This document shows positions 1 to 5,174 of a DNA stretch of 5,735 nucleotides, piece after piece (within the stretch, counting starts at the first letter, position 1; the number at the start of each line of letters is the position of its first letter). The DNA comes from an uncultured Fretibacterium sp. GTDB taxonomy: Bacteria > Synergistota > Synergistia > Synergistales > Aminobacteriaceae. The translations under genes were made by a program, and so were the position numbers. The stretch is taken from assembly GCA_937915755.1 (NCBI GenBank), contig CALGGR010000311.1, forward strand, positions 1 to 5,735, written 5' to 3'. The notes beneath the pieces were generated by a model, which did no database searches, had not been told where the DNA came from, and saw only the letters and a program-made list of their open reading frames with translations.

Positions 1-1
1 C

Positions 2-367
2 AAACGCATTGCTGAGCTGGAGGCTGAGAATAAGGCTCTCAGGGATGAGCGCGCACGCGCTGAAAGAGCACGCAATGAGGCCGAAGTAAAAGCCTTCTGC
101 GACAAGTGGACGGGCAAGGGCATTCCTCCCGCTGCTCTGGAGAAAGTCAAGCCGCTGCTCTTGGCCGAACAGTCTAGGGTTATCCATCTCAGCGACAATG
201 CAGAGCAGGATGTTTCCTCGCTCAAGTTCTTTGATGAACTCTTCGAGGGCTTGCCCAAAGTACCCATGACCCAGATTAGCAGTCCAGAGAAGCCAACTAT
301 TGAGCTTTCGGACACCCAGAAAGCCATTGAGCGCGGCAAGGCCATCGCTGAGAGCATCAACCTTTAA
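2..367 (+). CDS. Phage protease/scaffold-like protein, C-terminal part (5' truncated by window edge)
   Basis: The frame is open from base 2 to the TAA at 365-367, giving 121 residues with no start of its own, so the gene begins upstream of the window. A TTG at 161 could be mistaken for a start, but coding sequence continues in frame upstream of it. Residues 1-30 are a charged coiled-coil-like helix (AELEAENKALRDERARAERA), followed by a segment of the type 'FCDKWTGKGIPPAALEKVKPLL' and a soluble C-terminus. A coiled coil plus this kind of segment is known from the scaffold half of Mu gpI-type protease/scaffold proteins, which lie just upstream of the decoration and capsid genes, as here. It would act inside the procapsid as an assembly core and then be removed. 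The catalytic part is not in view, so a stand-alone scaffold protein is equally possible. Confidence 0.6.
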   Translation, partial: KRIAELEAENKALRDERARAERARNEAEVKAFCDKWTGKGIPPAALEKVKPLLLAEQSRVIHLSDNAEQDVSSLKFFDELFEGLPKVPMTQISSPEKPTIELSDTQKAIERGKAIAESINL

Positions 368-381
368 GGAGGACACTTAAC

Positions 382-864
382 ATGTACGGAAACGACACAT
401 TGCCTGGCGTTGCGGTTAGTGCTGCCTACAGGTACACAGGCAGTATTTGGCAGGGTGCTCCGGCAGCTACTTGGTTCAAGACCGTAAACGTCAACGGCTC
501 TGAAGAAGAGCCAGCACCTATTGAGGTGGGGACTGTCATGAAGGAACTTATCGACGGCTCTTATTCTCCCATTGCTGTGAGCGATATTGCCTCGTCGGTC
601 AGCTCCCTTCCTGGGGCAAGGCTCGCTATCGTCGCTGACAAGACAGCAAAAACAGGCACGTCCACTACTACGGGCGAAGGTGAGGAGGCGGTTACGGAGG
701 CTGTACCTTCGACCGTTCTTGTCGGCGTTTGCGGCCATGTCGACAAGGCAAAACTCCTCGTCGGAACAAAGCATTTCACGGAGCTTACTGACGCTCAGCA
801 GATCGGCCTTAACCTTCAGCTTGAGGCTTGGGGCTTCCTGCTGCTAAACGTTATGCAGGCTTAA
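382..864 (+). CDS. Putative head decoration/stabilisation protein
   Basis: This 160-residue soluble protein has no signal peptide or membrane segment. The ATG at 382 follows AAGGAGG at 366-372 with 9 nt spacing, and the gene lies 14 nt after the preceding stop. Residues 85-108 are a low-complexity Thr/Gly/Glu-rich stretch (TAKTGTSTTTGEGEEAVTEA), probably a flexible surface loop. The C-terminal third (VPSTVLVGVCGHVDKAKLLV, then a Gln/Leu-rich helix) is the most ordered-looking part. I do not recognise a family with certainty. The call rests on position between a scaffold-type gene and the major capsid gene, where lambda-like phages carry the decoration protein that cements the expanded shell, and on size (lambda gpD is about 110 residues, many relatives are longer). 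It could also be a head fibre or another minor head protein. Confidence 0.5.
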   Translation: MYGNDTLPGVAVSAAYRYTGSIWQGAPAATWFKTVNVNGSEEEPAPIEVGTVMKELIDGSYSPIAVSDIASSVSSLPGARLAIVADKTAKTGTSTTTGEGEEAVTEAVPSTVLVGVCGHVDKAKLLVGTKHFTELTDAQQIGLNLQLEAWGFLLLNVMQA

Positions 865-869
865 CCTTC

Positions 870-878
870 GGAGGTGAT
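870..878 (+). promoter_or_regulatory. Ribosome binding site of the major capsid gene; decides its start
   Basis: GGAGGTGAT at 870-878 is a near-perfect match to the anti-Shine-Dalgarno sequence and lies 4 nt before ATG 883 (GGAGG to ATG, 8 nt). An in-frame GTG at 874 lies inside this site and would have no ribosome binding site of its own, so the start is ATG 883. Confidence 0.85.
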
Positions 879-882
879 TTTT

Positions 883-1932
883 ATGGACTTCGACATTTCA
901 GAAATTCTAGGCACTTTATCTCCCTTAACCCTTACGACTGCCATCAACCTCATCAAAACAGATGAGCCTTTTATTCTTAAGTCGCGGCTCGGGAAAAACG
1001 TTATCAGGATGCTCGATGATATCTGCGTCTTCGAGGTCGAGGAAGGAAGTTACAACCTCGCTCCCGTCGGTTTCCCTAATGACCCGCCGTCTCTGGTCAA
1101 CATCTCCAGAAAACGCAAGCGGTATTCCGTCGTTCCACCTCAGATTTTCCTGCGGGACAGAATTACCGCCTCTGAGGTCAACAAGATACGCACTGCGTCC
1201 CAGAACCCAATCAACATGACCCGTCAGGATAAGGCCACTGCTTATGACCAGATCGTCGCAGTTAAGCAGACTGGCCTTCGCAGACTCATTGACCGCCGCG
1301 TTGAATGGTTCTTCGCTCAAGCCCTCAACGGCAAGATTGATTACACCAGCGACGAAGGGAGGCAGTTCACCTTCGACTACAACCTGCCGGAGGCTACCAA
1401 GTTCACGGCTTCCGACGCGTGGGACAAGTCGGGCAACCCTATTCACCACCTCAGACAGCTCGCAAAACAGTTCAAGGCTCTCAATAACCAGCTCGCTCCA
1501 GACTTAATCATCATGGGCGGCAAAGCAGGCGATGCTTTCATGAACAGCGAACACGTCGAAGGATGGATGAAGTCCCCGGGCGTTCAGCTCTTCCAGAACA
1601 AAACTGAACTCGCCAAAGGTGAGGCTCAGCCTATCGGCATTCTGCAGGGCGCAGAACTCTTCGAGTATTCCGCCACATACGAGAACGCGGCACATAAGGC
1701 CGTACCGTATCTCGATGAGGATTACGTATACCTCACCAACTCCACGCTTTGGAGGCTGTTCTATGGTGCTATCAGCGACTTCGACGCGGGCAATCCTCCG
1801 CTTGTTGCAAGAGATATTTTCTCCAAGTCTAAGGCCAGCGAGGACGGAAAGGCTCTTGATATCTTCGCTGAAAGCCACCCTCTGCCCGTCATCGTCAGCA
1901 ATCTCGGGGTCGTCAAGGCTAAAGTCCTCTGA
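883..1932 (+). CDS. Major capsid protein, lambda gpE family
   Basis: The 349-residue protein is close to the 341 residues of lambda gpE. It forms the icosahedral shell with an HK97-type fold. Features that fit the gpE family are an N-terminal region with 'RRVEWFFAQALNGKIDY' (residues 138-154), a following beta segment 'FTFDYNLP' (163-169), the W-D pair at 180-181 after it, 'LIIMGGKAGDAFM' (208-220), and a C-terminus 'AESHPLPVIVSNLGVVKAKVL'-like (329-349), which matches the family's usual ending with a proline-rich strand and a final A-x-V-L. The start is ATG 883, set by the ribosome binding site at 870-878. The stop TGA (1930-1932) overlaps the next ATG by one base, suggesting translational coupling. 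No cleavable N-terminal delta domain is evident, which fits gpE-type capsids that use a separate scaffold. Confidence 0.88.
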   Translation: MDFDISEILGTLSPLTLTTAINLIKTDEPFILKSRLGKNVIRMLDDICVFEVEEGSYNLAPVGFPNDPPSLVNISRKRKRYSVVPPQIFLRDRITASEVNKIRTASQNPINMTRQDKATAYDQIVAVKQTGLRRLIDRRVEWFFAQALNGKIDYTSDEGRQFTFDYNLPEATKFTASDAWDKSGNPIHHLRQLAKQFKALNNQLAPDLIIMGGKAGDAFMNSEHVEGWMKSPGVQLFQNKTELAKGEAQPIGILQGAELFEYSATYENAAHKAVPYLDEDYVYLTNSTLWRLFYGAISDFDAGNPPLVARDIFSKSKASEDGKALDIFAESHPLPVIVSNLGVVKAKVL

Positions 1933-2342
1933 TGTACTGCTCAGTTGATGATGTCCTGCACGAGTTCACACCTGACCTTAAGGCCTCTATGCTTCGCGAT
2001 TACGGCACAGACTTTGAGGAGAATATTGCGCGGCATATTGAGAAAGCTCAAGCGTTCGTTGATGCCTCTCTGGCTCGCGCATACTCCGTACCTCTGCATA
2101 AGGCTTCTGCTGTTGTAGTTTCCGCCCTCTGCAAGATTGCAGCTTACTTCGCAACAATCGCCTACTCCGAGAAGGACGAAGTCGTGCAGGACAAGTACGA
2201 GACTGCGGTTACCATGCTCGACTATCTCGTTCAGGCCGGCAACCCCGCTCTCGTTGACGAAGAACTTGACGGCGATACGGCGGGCATCTTTTACGGCTCA
2301 GAAGAGAGGGTTTTCACCTCTGAGGAACTCTCCAAATGGTAG
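1932..2342 (+). CDS. Head completion/connector protein, DUF1320 (Mu gp36-like)
   Basis: This 136-residue protein has the usual DUF1320 layout: an N-terminal 'MYCSVDDVL' segment, a helical core 'IEKAQAFVDASLARAYSVPL' (36-55), a second helical pair ending in 'KYETAVTMLDYLVQAG' (88-103), and the C-terminal 'EERVFTSEEL' tail that resembles the 'R-x-F-T-R-E-x-L' ending of the family. Proteins of this family (Mu gp36 and relatives) follow the capsid gene and are thought to add to the portal at the head-tail junction. ATG 1932 overlaps the capsid stop by one base (TGATG), and no strong ribosome binding site is visible, so it is probably translated by coupling to the capsid gene. The stop TAG is at 2340-2342. 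Confidence 0.82.
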   Translation: MYCSVDDVLHEFTPDLKASMLRDYGTDFEENIARHIEKAQAFVDASLARAYSVPLHKASAVVVSALCKIAAYFATIAYSEKDEVVQDKYETAVTMLDYLVQAGNPALVDEELDGDTAGIFYGSEERVFTSEELSKW

Positions 2343-2345
2343 GTG
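2340..2345 (+). promoter_or_regulatory. Probable ribosome binding site of the HicB-like gene
   Basis: TAGGTG at 2340-2345, preceded by GG, resembles the GGAGGTG sites of neighbouring genes. Its GGTG ends exactly 6 nt before TTG 2352, the same spacing as the capsid gene (GGTG ends 876, ATG 883). This favours the TTG start over the GTG at 2343, which lies inside the site. Confidence 0.5.
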
Positions 2346-2351
2346 TTCACC

Positions 2352-2651
2352 TTGATACTAAACTATTCCGCCGTCTTTACGCCCGATGAGCAGAAAGGCT
2401 CTTGCTCCGTCTACTTCCCGGACATCGATTATGAGTGCTCTTTGGACACATCCAACAACTCTAACTTCAGGAAACAGTTACAGCAGGAATTAGCCTTTGC
2501 TCTCTGGCTGTACGAGGAGAAAGGCAATGTTATTCCTTTCCCCAAAACTATTTGCGATTTGCCTCTCCCGCAGGGGGCGTATATCGACTTCGTCCCCTGC
2601 GACTTCGATACATTCAAGCACCACATCTCGGTCAAGAACATTGACCTCTAG
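2352..2651 (+). CDS. HicB-like domain protein, lacking the C-terminal DNA-binding domain
   Basis: From TTG 2352 the product is 99 residues (GTG 2343 would give 102). It follows the HicB antitoxin N-terminal domain closely: 'YSAVFTPDE' (5-13) for the usual Y-P-A-x-F-x-P-D-E strand, 'SVYFPDIDYECS' (19-30) for the V-x-F-P-D-L-x-G-C strand, a helix 'ELAFALWLYEEKG' (46-58), 'IPFPKTICDLPLPQGAYIDFV' -type loop and strand (61-81), and 'DFDTF' (84-88). Bacillota HicB proteins usually run to about 135 residues, with a further helix-turn-helix or ribbon-helix-helix after a 'V-K-K-T' segment. This one stops at 'VKNIDL', right where that domain should begin. No HicA-like partner (small double-stranded-RNA-binding protein with a catalytic His) lies next to it. 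It may be a domesticated structural or regulatory protein, or an orphan antitoxin of the phage. The function in this setting is unknown. Confidence 0.65.
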   Translation: MILNYSAVFTPDEQKGSCSVYFPDIDYECSLDTSNNSNFRKQLQQELAFALWLYEEKGNVIPFPKTICDLPLPQGAYIDFVPCDFDTFKHHISVKNIDL

Positions 2652-2673
2652 GAAAGGAGGTGAAATTCATGGC
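2652..2673 (+). repeat. 22-nt translation-initiation repeat, copy 1
   Basis: This copy spans the ribosome binding site AAAGGAGGTGA (2653-2663) and the ATGGC start of the DUF1659-like gene. It matches 2915-2936 at 21 of 22 positions (T at 2667 against A at 2930). The ribosome binding site is an 11-base match to the anti-Shine-Dalgarno sequence and sets ATG 2669 rather than GTG 2660 as the start. Confidence 0.85.
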
Positions 2674-2890
2674 TGTTACCACCACTCTTGCAAGTACTAA
2701 GGTTTACGTCGTACTCAACAAGAACGGCGCAAACTCAGGCACTATCAACCTGCCGCTCGGCTCCATCAACAAGGACGCGTTCAACGCGGACAAAGCTATG
2801 GCGATCGTCGGTCTCCTCAGCCCTTGCCTCGAAAAGACCGTTGCACGCGTCGAGAAGGCTGATGTCAGCACCCTCACAAGCAGCAATTAG
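2669..2890 (+). CDS. Small DUF1659-like protein
   Basis: The product is 73 residues. It begins 'MAVTTTLASTKVYVVLNKNG', followed by 'TINLPLGSINKDAFNADKAM' and a helical segment ending 'VGLLSPCLEKTVARVEKADV'. Known DUF1659 proteins of Bacillota are about 70-75 residues with the same plan: an N-terminal 'MAV-x-T-x-L-x-S-T-x-L' strand, a central loop whose last part begins a helix, and a closing 'V-x-R-V-x-x-x-x-L' strand, matched here by VARVEKADVSTL. Their function is unknown. They often occur next to a DUF2922 gene, as here. The start ATG 2669 follows a perfect AAAGGAGGTGA. The gene sits in the head-to-tail junction of a phage operon, which suggests a small accessory protein rather than a core structural one. 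Confidence 0.65.
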   Translation: MAVTTTLASTKVYVVLNKNGANSGTINLPLGSINKDAFNADKAMAIVGLLSPCLEKTVARVEKADVSTLTSSN

Positions 2891-2914
2891 TACACGCTGC
2901 ACCGGTTCATCCAT

Positions 2915-2936
2915 GAAAGGAGGTGAAATACATGGC
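2915..2936 (+). repeat. 22-nt translation-initiation repeat, copy 2
   Basis: This copy contains AAAGGAGGTGA (2916-2926) and the ATGGC start of the DUF2922-like gene. It is nearly identical to 2652-2673. The in-frame GTG at 2923 lies inside the ribosome binding site and is not the start. Confidence 0.85.
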
Positions 2937-3144
2937 AAGCAAACTCGTTATGACCTTCGCGGATGCTAACGGAGATGATGTTATCTTCTCTTACAGCTAC
3001 GTTGACGCAGAAGCTCCCGTCTCCGACATCAAGGCTCTCGTCAACGGCATCGTCGCTAACGGAAGCATCTTCACCAATGTTCCCGTAACAGCCAAGAGCG
3101 CAAAAATCGTTTCTACCACAGAAACGGCTATTAACCTCAGCTAG
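2932..3144 (+). CDS. Small DUF2922-like protein
   Basis: The 70-residue product begins 'MASKLVMTFADANGDDVIFS' and continues with 'DIKALVNGIVANGSIF' (about 35-50) and a closing strand 'SAKIVSTTETAINL'. DUF2922 proteins of Bacillota are about 70 residues and share a strand pair followed by a helix that ends in a G/N-x-I-F-x-T turn, then a final strand ending in 'T-x-x-x-L'. All these are visible here. The function of the family is unknown. It forms a pair with the DUF1659-like gene 41 nt upstream, and both carry almost the same 22-nt translation start. A strong intrinsic terminator follows 10 nt after the stop TAG (3142-3144), so this gene closes a transcription segment. No signal peptide or membrane segment is seen. 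Confidence 0.7.
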   Translation: MASKLVMTFADANGDDVIFSYSYVDAEAPVSDIKALVNGIVANGSIFTNVPVTAKSAKIVSTTETAINLS

Positions 3145-3154
3145 AGGCTCTTTT

Positions 3155-3185
3155 TCCCCCTGTGCCCTCTGCAGGGGGATTTTTT
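3155..3185 (+). terminator. Rho-independent terminator inside the morphogenesis operon
   Basis: An 8-bp perfect stem, TCCCCCTG (3155-3162) with CAGGGGGA (3172-3179), encloses a 9-nt loop (3163-3171) and is followed by six T (3180-3185). This is a textbook intrinsic terminator on the + strand. The minus strand would have no T-run after the hairpin. It falls between co-directional genes. Confidence 0.85.
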
Positions 3186-3191
3186 CTCATC

Positions 3192-3647
3192 ATGAAGATT
3201 AACATCAAAGCAAAAGGCCTCTCCGCTCTATCCCAATCTCTACAACACAAGTCCGACGCTCTCGCTGACCTCACTCCTTATTGGCGGCTCGTAGGGATGT
3301 ACGTTCAGAAGCAGACCATCAAGGAACGATTCGACAAGGAGCAAACCCCTGACGGCGAAAAGTGGAAGCCTTTATCTCCAGCTCGCGTTAAGCAGCGCAG
3401 GAAGAGGCACAAGCGCGGCAACATGAAGATACTTCAGGATACGGGCGAACTCAGACGCTCCATTCACTATGAGGCAGGACAGCGCGGCGTTCGTATCGGC
3501 TCGAACCTCAAATATGCACGTACTCACCAGTTCGGGCGCGTAAAAATACCAGCAAGGCCGTTTCTCGGCGTTACTCAGGACGAACGAAAACACATCAGGC
3601 AGATGCTTACCGCTTACATCAAGCGGCATTCTTTCACGGGTGGATGA
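3192..3647 (+). CDS. Tail completion / virion morphogenesis protein, Mu gpG / P2 gpS-like
   Basis: The 151-residue basic protein has the family hallmarks in order: an N-terminal strand 'MKINIKAKGL', 'TPDGEKWKPLSP' (52-63, the family D-G-x-x-W-x-P-L motif), a basic patch 'RVKQRRKRHKRG' (65-76), 'ILQDTGELRRSI' (80-91, the L-x-D-T-G-x-L-x-x-S motif), 'YARTHQFG' (108-115) and 'IPARPFLG' (119-126). Proteins of this family are needed for joining or completing tails at the head-tail interface. ATG 3192 is the first believable start. An in-frame GTG at 3162 lies inside the upstream terminator hairpin and is rejected. The only Shine-Dalgarno-like bases (AGGGGGA, 3173-3179) form the 3' arm of that hairpin and lie 12 nt before the ATG, so initiation looks weak or structure-dependent. 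The stop TGA is at 3645-3647. Confidence 0.85.
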   Translation: MKINIKAKGLSALSQSLQHKSDALADLTPYWRLVGMYVQKQTIKERFDKEQTPDGEKWKPLSPARVKQRRKRHKRGNMKILQDTGELRRSIHYEAGQRGVRIGSNLKYARTHQFGRVKIPARPFLGVTQDERKHIRQMLTAYIKRHSFTGG

Positions 3648-3648
3648 C

Positions 3649-4050
3649 ATGTTCAGGAAGGCTTATGACTTTATTCGCGACATTCTCAACGACAAGCAGA
3701 TTGACGACTACATCTGGGACTTTACCTGTAAGCACCTCGCCGTCATCGATGCGGGCGCAAAGGTTACTGTTCCCGCCGCTCAAATCTCATTCGCTGAGGG
3801 ACGCTCCTCCAGAAGAAGCAATACCGCCGTTGAGGCTACTTTCAATGTCGACTTCGCGCTTCCCTTTTGGGGGGCTGATGCTTTCGCCAAGTGCCTCGAC
3901 TTCGTAGATTTCGTTATTCCCGTTATCTTCGACTACAAGGAGCAAAACGCTTTCGTCTCTCATGTCGCGTCAAACATTCAAGAGCCAGAAGAGCTTTCTT
4001 CTCAGATTTGGCACGTTCAACTCTCTATCTCAATTTCTATCCTCATTTAG
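3649..4050 (+). CDS. Putative tail terminator protein
   Basis: The product is 133 residues from ATG 3649, one base after the preceding stop (TGACATG). A GTG at 3640 would add three residues and overlap the upstream gene. I do not recognise clear motifs. The protein is mixed alpha/beta, with an N-terminal helix (FRKAYDFIRDILNDKQIDDY), several hydrophobic strands (AVEATFNVDFALPFWG) and a hydrophobic C-terminus (HVQLSISISILI) that looks like a closing beta strand. The call rests on position between the gpG-like tail completion gene and the tube-like gene, where siphophages encode the terminator that caps the tube and attaches it to the head, and on size. A Mu gp37-like or minor tail protein is the alternative. 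The ATG is preceded by GGGTGGA, a weak ribosome binding site. Confidence 0.5.
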   Translation: MFRKAYDFIRDILNDKQIDDYIWDFTCKHLAVIDAGAKVTVPAAQISFAEGRSSRRSNTAVEATFNVDFALPFWGADAFAKCLDFVDFVIPVIFDYKEQNAFVSHVASNIQEPEELSSQIWHVQLSISISILI

Positions 4051-4062
4051 GAAGGTGATTTT

Positions 4063-4608
4063 ATGGCCGTAAGAAACTCGGACGATATTCTCGTCGGCGG
4101 GGCCAGGGTCTTCGTCGGCGACGGAACGAACAGAAAAGAACTTGGTTGGATGTCCGGCGAGTTCAAGGTTGAGGAACAAGCTACTAATGTTGTCGTCAAG
4201 GAGTCTGAAGGGAGCACTGTTATTACTATCGCTACTGATAAGGAAGTTCACTTCACTTTCTCCATGCTGGAATGCAACCTCGATACTCTCCTGCTCCTTA
4301 ACCCATCCGCTACTGCTCTCGACGAAACTACCGCTGACGGAAAGGGCTTCGCTGTCGGCACGTATCAGTCAGACAAAACTTTTCCCATTGAAGTTTGGCA
4401 CAAAAAACGTTCTGGCAAGTACCGCTGTACAAGACTCTTCAAGGGCAAGGTCTCCGGCAACTTCACTTCCTTCCTGCTCAATCAGGACAACGCTAGCCCT
4501 ATCTCTATTGACATTGTTGCTATCGGCGATAACACAAAAAACACTACCAACAACATTTACGAGACCTTTGAATGCGAGGCTGCTAAAGCTCCGGGAGGCG
4601 GATGGTAA
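4063..4608 (+). CDS. Putative major tail tube protein
   Basis: The 181-residue protein starts at ATG 4063, 12 nt after the preceding stop, behind GGAAGGTGAT (4050-4059). It is rich in predicted beta strands and in Thr, Val and Phe: 'GGARVFVGDGTNRKELGWMS', 'VVVKESEGSTVITIATDKEV', 'HFTFSMLECNLDTL', 'RCTRLFKGKVSGNF'. It ends in a short Gly tail, GGGW. An early 'G-A-x-V-x-x-G-x-G-x-x-x-x-x-L-G' segment and an acidic strand like 'KEVHFTFSMLE' are usual in tube proteins of Gram-positive phages, which stack as hexameric rings around the tape measure. Position directly before the tail assembly chaperone and tape measure genes is the main support. The lack of a sheath gene before it argues for a non-contractile tail. 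Exact family membership is not certain. Confidence 0.72.
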   Translation: MAVRNSDDILVGGARVFVGDGTNRKELGWMSGEFKVEEQATNVVVKESEGSTVITIATDKEVHFTFSMLECNLDTLLLLNPSATALDETTADGKGFAVGTYQSDKTFPIEVWHKKRSGKYRCTRLFKGKVSGNFTSFLLNQDNASPISIDIVAIGDNTKNTTNNIYETFECEAAKAPGGGW

Positions 4609-4611
4609 CCT

Positions 4612-5013
4612 ATGGCTATTCTTGACAACAACGATAATACTGTGCTCATTCGTGGCACGGAGTACAAGGTACGGGAACTCTCCCTTGCTCAGAAGAATAA
4701 ACTGCTCGGAACTGTAGGCGGTTTTGTCCGCAAAATTTTCAACAACGCTTTCTTCAGGAAGAATGAGGCGGGCGGTATCTCCTTCAGCTTCATCGATGAA
4801 GTCTCGCTCGCTGATCTGGACTTCGACAAAATCATTCTCAGCTCCATTGAGGCCGCGCCGGAGCTTCTGCGTATGGCTATACCTGACTTCACGGATTGGG
4901 ACAATCTCCAGGAGTCAGCTTCTCGCGAGGCTCTCCTCAAGGCCGCCGAAGTTCAGGACTTCAAGGGTTACATCTCAAATTTTTTCTCGCTGGGCAGCGC
5001 AATTATCCGTTAG
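4612..5013 (+). CDS. Tail assembly chaperone, short (unshifted) form
   Basis: The 133-residue product starts at ATG 4612, 3 nt after the tube stop. GGGAGG (4593-4598) lies 13 nt upstream, a slightly long spacing. It is an acidic, mostly helical protein, with 'IRGTEYKVRELSLAQKNKLL' near the N-terminus, 'VSLADLDFDKIILSSIEAAP' in the middle and 'FKGYISNFFSLG' at the end. The gene between tube and tape measure in long-tailed phages (lambda gpG type) encodes a chaperone that coats the tape measure during tail assembly. No sequence family is certain. The call rests on position, size and the frameshift signal at 4977-4986. Translation without slipping ends at TAG 5011-5013. Confidence 0.78.
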   Translation: MAILDNNDNTVLIRGTEYKVRELSLAQKNKLLGTVGGFVRKIFNNAFFRKNEAGGISFSFIDEVSLADLDFDKIILSSIEAAPELLRMAIPDFTDWDNLQESASREALLKAAEVQDFKGYISNFFSLGSAIIR

Positions 5014-5174
5014 CCCAAGCTATCATCGCGTCCAACATTCACCCTTACACTCTGCTCTACTCTTGGCCGGAATCTTGGACTAGGGACATCCTTAACGCAG
5101 CCCTCATGCCTCCGTTCTGGCTACAGCAGCTCTTCGACACCATGACGAAAGGAGGCGGTTGTCATGCCAACTGA
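4612..5174 (+). CDS. Tail assembly chaperone, -1 frameshifted extended form (lambda gpGT-like)
   Basis: Ribosomes read codons 1-125 (4612-4986), slip back one base at the slippery run, and continue from 4986 in the -1 frame to TGA 5172-5174. This adds 62 residues for a total of 187. The extension starts 'LAGQRNYPLAQAIIASNIHP' and includes 'YTLLYSWPESW' and 'MPPFWLQQLFD'. It is composed like a real protein and fills the otherwise empty 150 bp before the tape measure. In lambda, the G-T extension recruits the tape measure or the tube. The extended form overlaps the tape measure start by 11 nt. There is no good ribosome binding site for a separate gene in this frame, so fusion by frameshifting is the best reading, though efficiency cannot be judged from sequence. 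Confidence 0.72.
4977..4986 (+). other. Programmed -1 ribosomal frameshift site
   Basis: AAATTTTTTC contains two overlapping heptamers in the correct X XXY YYZ phase relative to the 4612 frame: A AAT TTT (4977-4983) and T TTT TTC (4980-4986). The second keeps tRNA-Phe pairing in both frames. A hairpin candidate follows: GCTGGGC (4989-4995) pairs with GCCC-A-AGC (5013-5020) with one bulged base. Weak Shine-Dalgarno-like AAGGG lies at 4963-4967, 12 nt upstream of the second heptamer. Both are known types of frameshift stimulator. Confidence 0.75.
5148..5155 (+). promoter_or_regulatory. Ribosome binding site of the tape measure gene
   Basis: AAAGGAGG lies 8 nt before ATG 5164, inside the coding sequence of the frameshifted chaperone extension. 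It fixes the tape measure start. Confidence 0.85.

Noticed and set aside
161..367. TTG at 161 as the start of a 68-residue gene
   Set aside because: The same frame is open and coiled-coil-like all the way to base 2, and no ribosome binding site precedes the TTG. It is the internal part of a longer gene.
364..774. Minus-strand open frame of 136 codons, and another at 561-779
   Set aside because: Both lie antisense to the decoration-like gene, have no convincing ribosome binding site, and the composition (many Arg, Cys, Ser) is that of a shadow frame.
925..1449. Minus-strand open frame of 174 codons, and another at 1504-1878
   Set aside because: Both are antisense to the confidently identified major capsid gene. 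Their length comes from the biased codon use of the capsid gene, and they show no family motifs.
2652..2750. Possible continuation of the HicB-like protein past its stop, which would restore the missing DNA-binding domain through a single frameshift or stop mutation
   Set aside because: The next bases are the ribosome binding site and start of the DUF1659-like gene. None of the three frames gives a helix-turn-helix or ribbon-helix-helix pattern, so the short form is not a recent break.
2688..2969. Plus-strand open frames over the DUF1659-like and DUF2922-like genes that share the residues KGGEIHG
   Set aside because: The shared residues are only the repeated ribosome binding site read in another frame. 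The rest is Arg/Ser-rich shadow of the real genes.
3162..3191. Earlier GTG start for the gpG-like gene, adding ten residues
   Set aside because: The GTG lies in the terminator stem-loop with no ribosome binding site, and the added residues (MPSAGGFFLI) are just the translated hairpin and T-run.
4896..5174. Separate small gene in the -1 frame starting at TTG 4896
   Set aside because: Its first 30 codons overlap the chaperone gene in a different frame and look like shadow sequence (Ser/Arg/Gly-rich). Only the part after the slippery run looks protein-like, so it is the frameshift extension.
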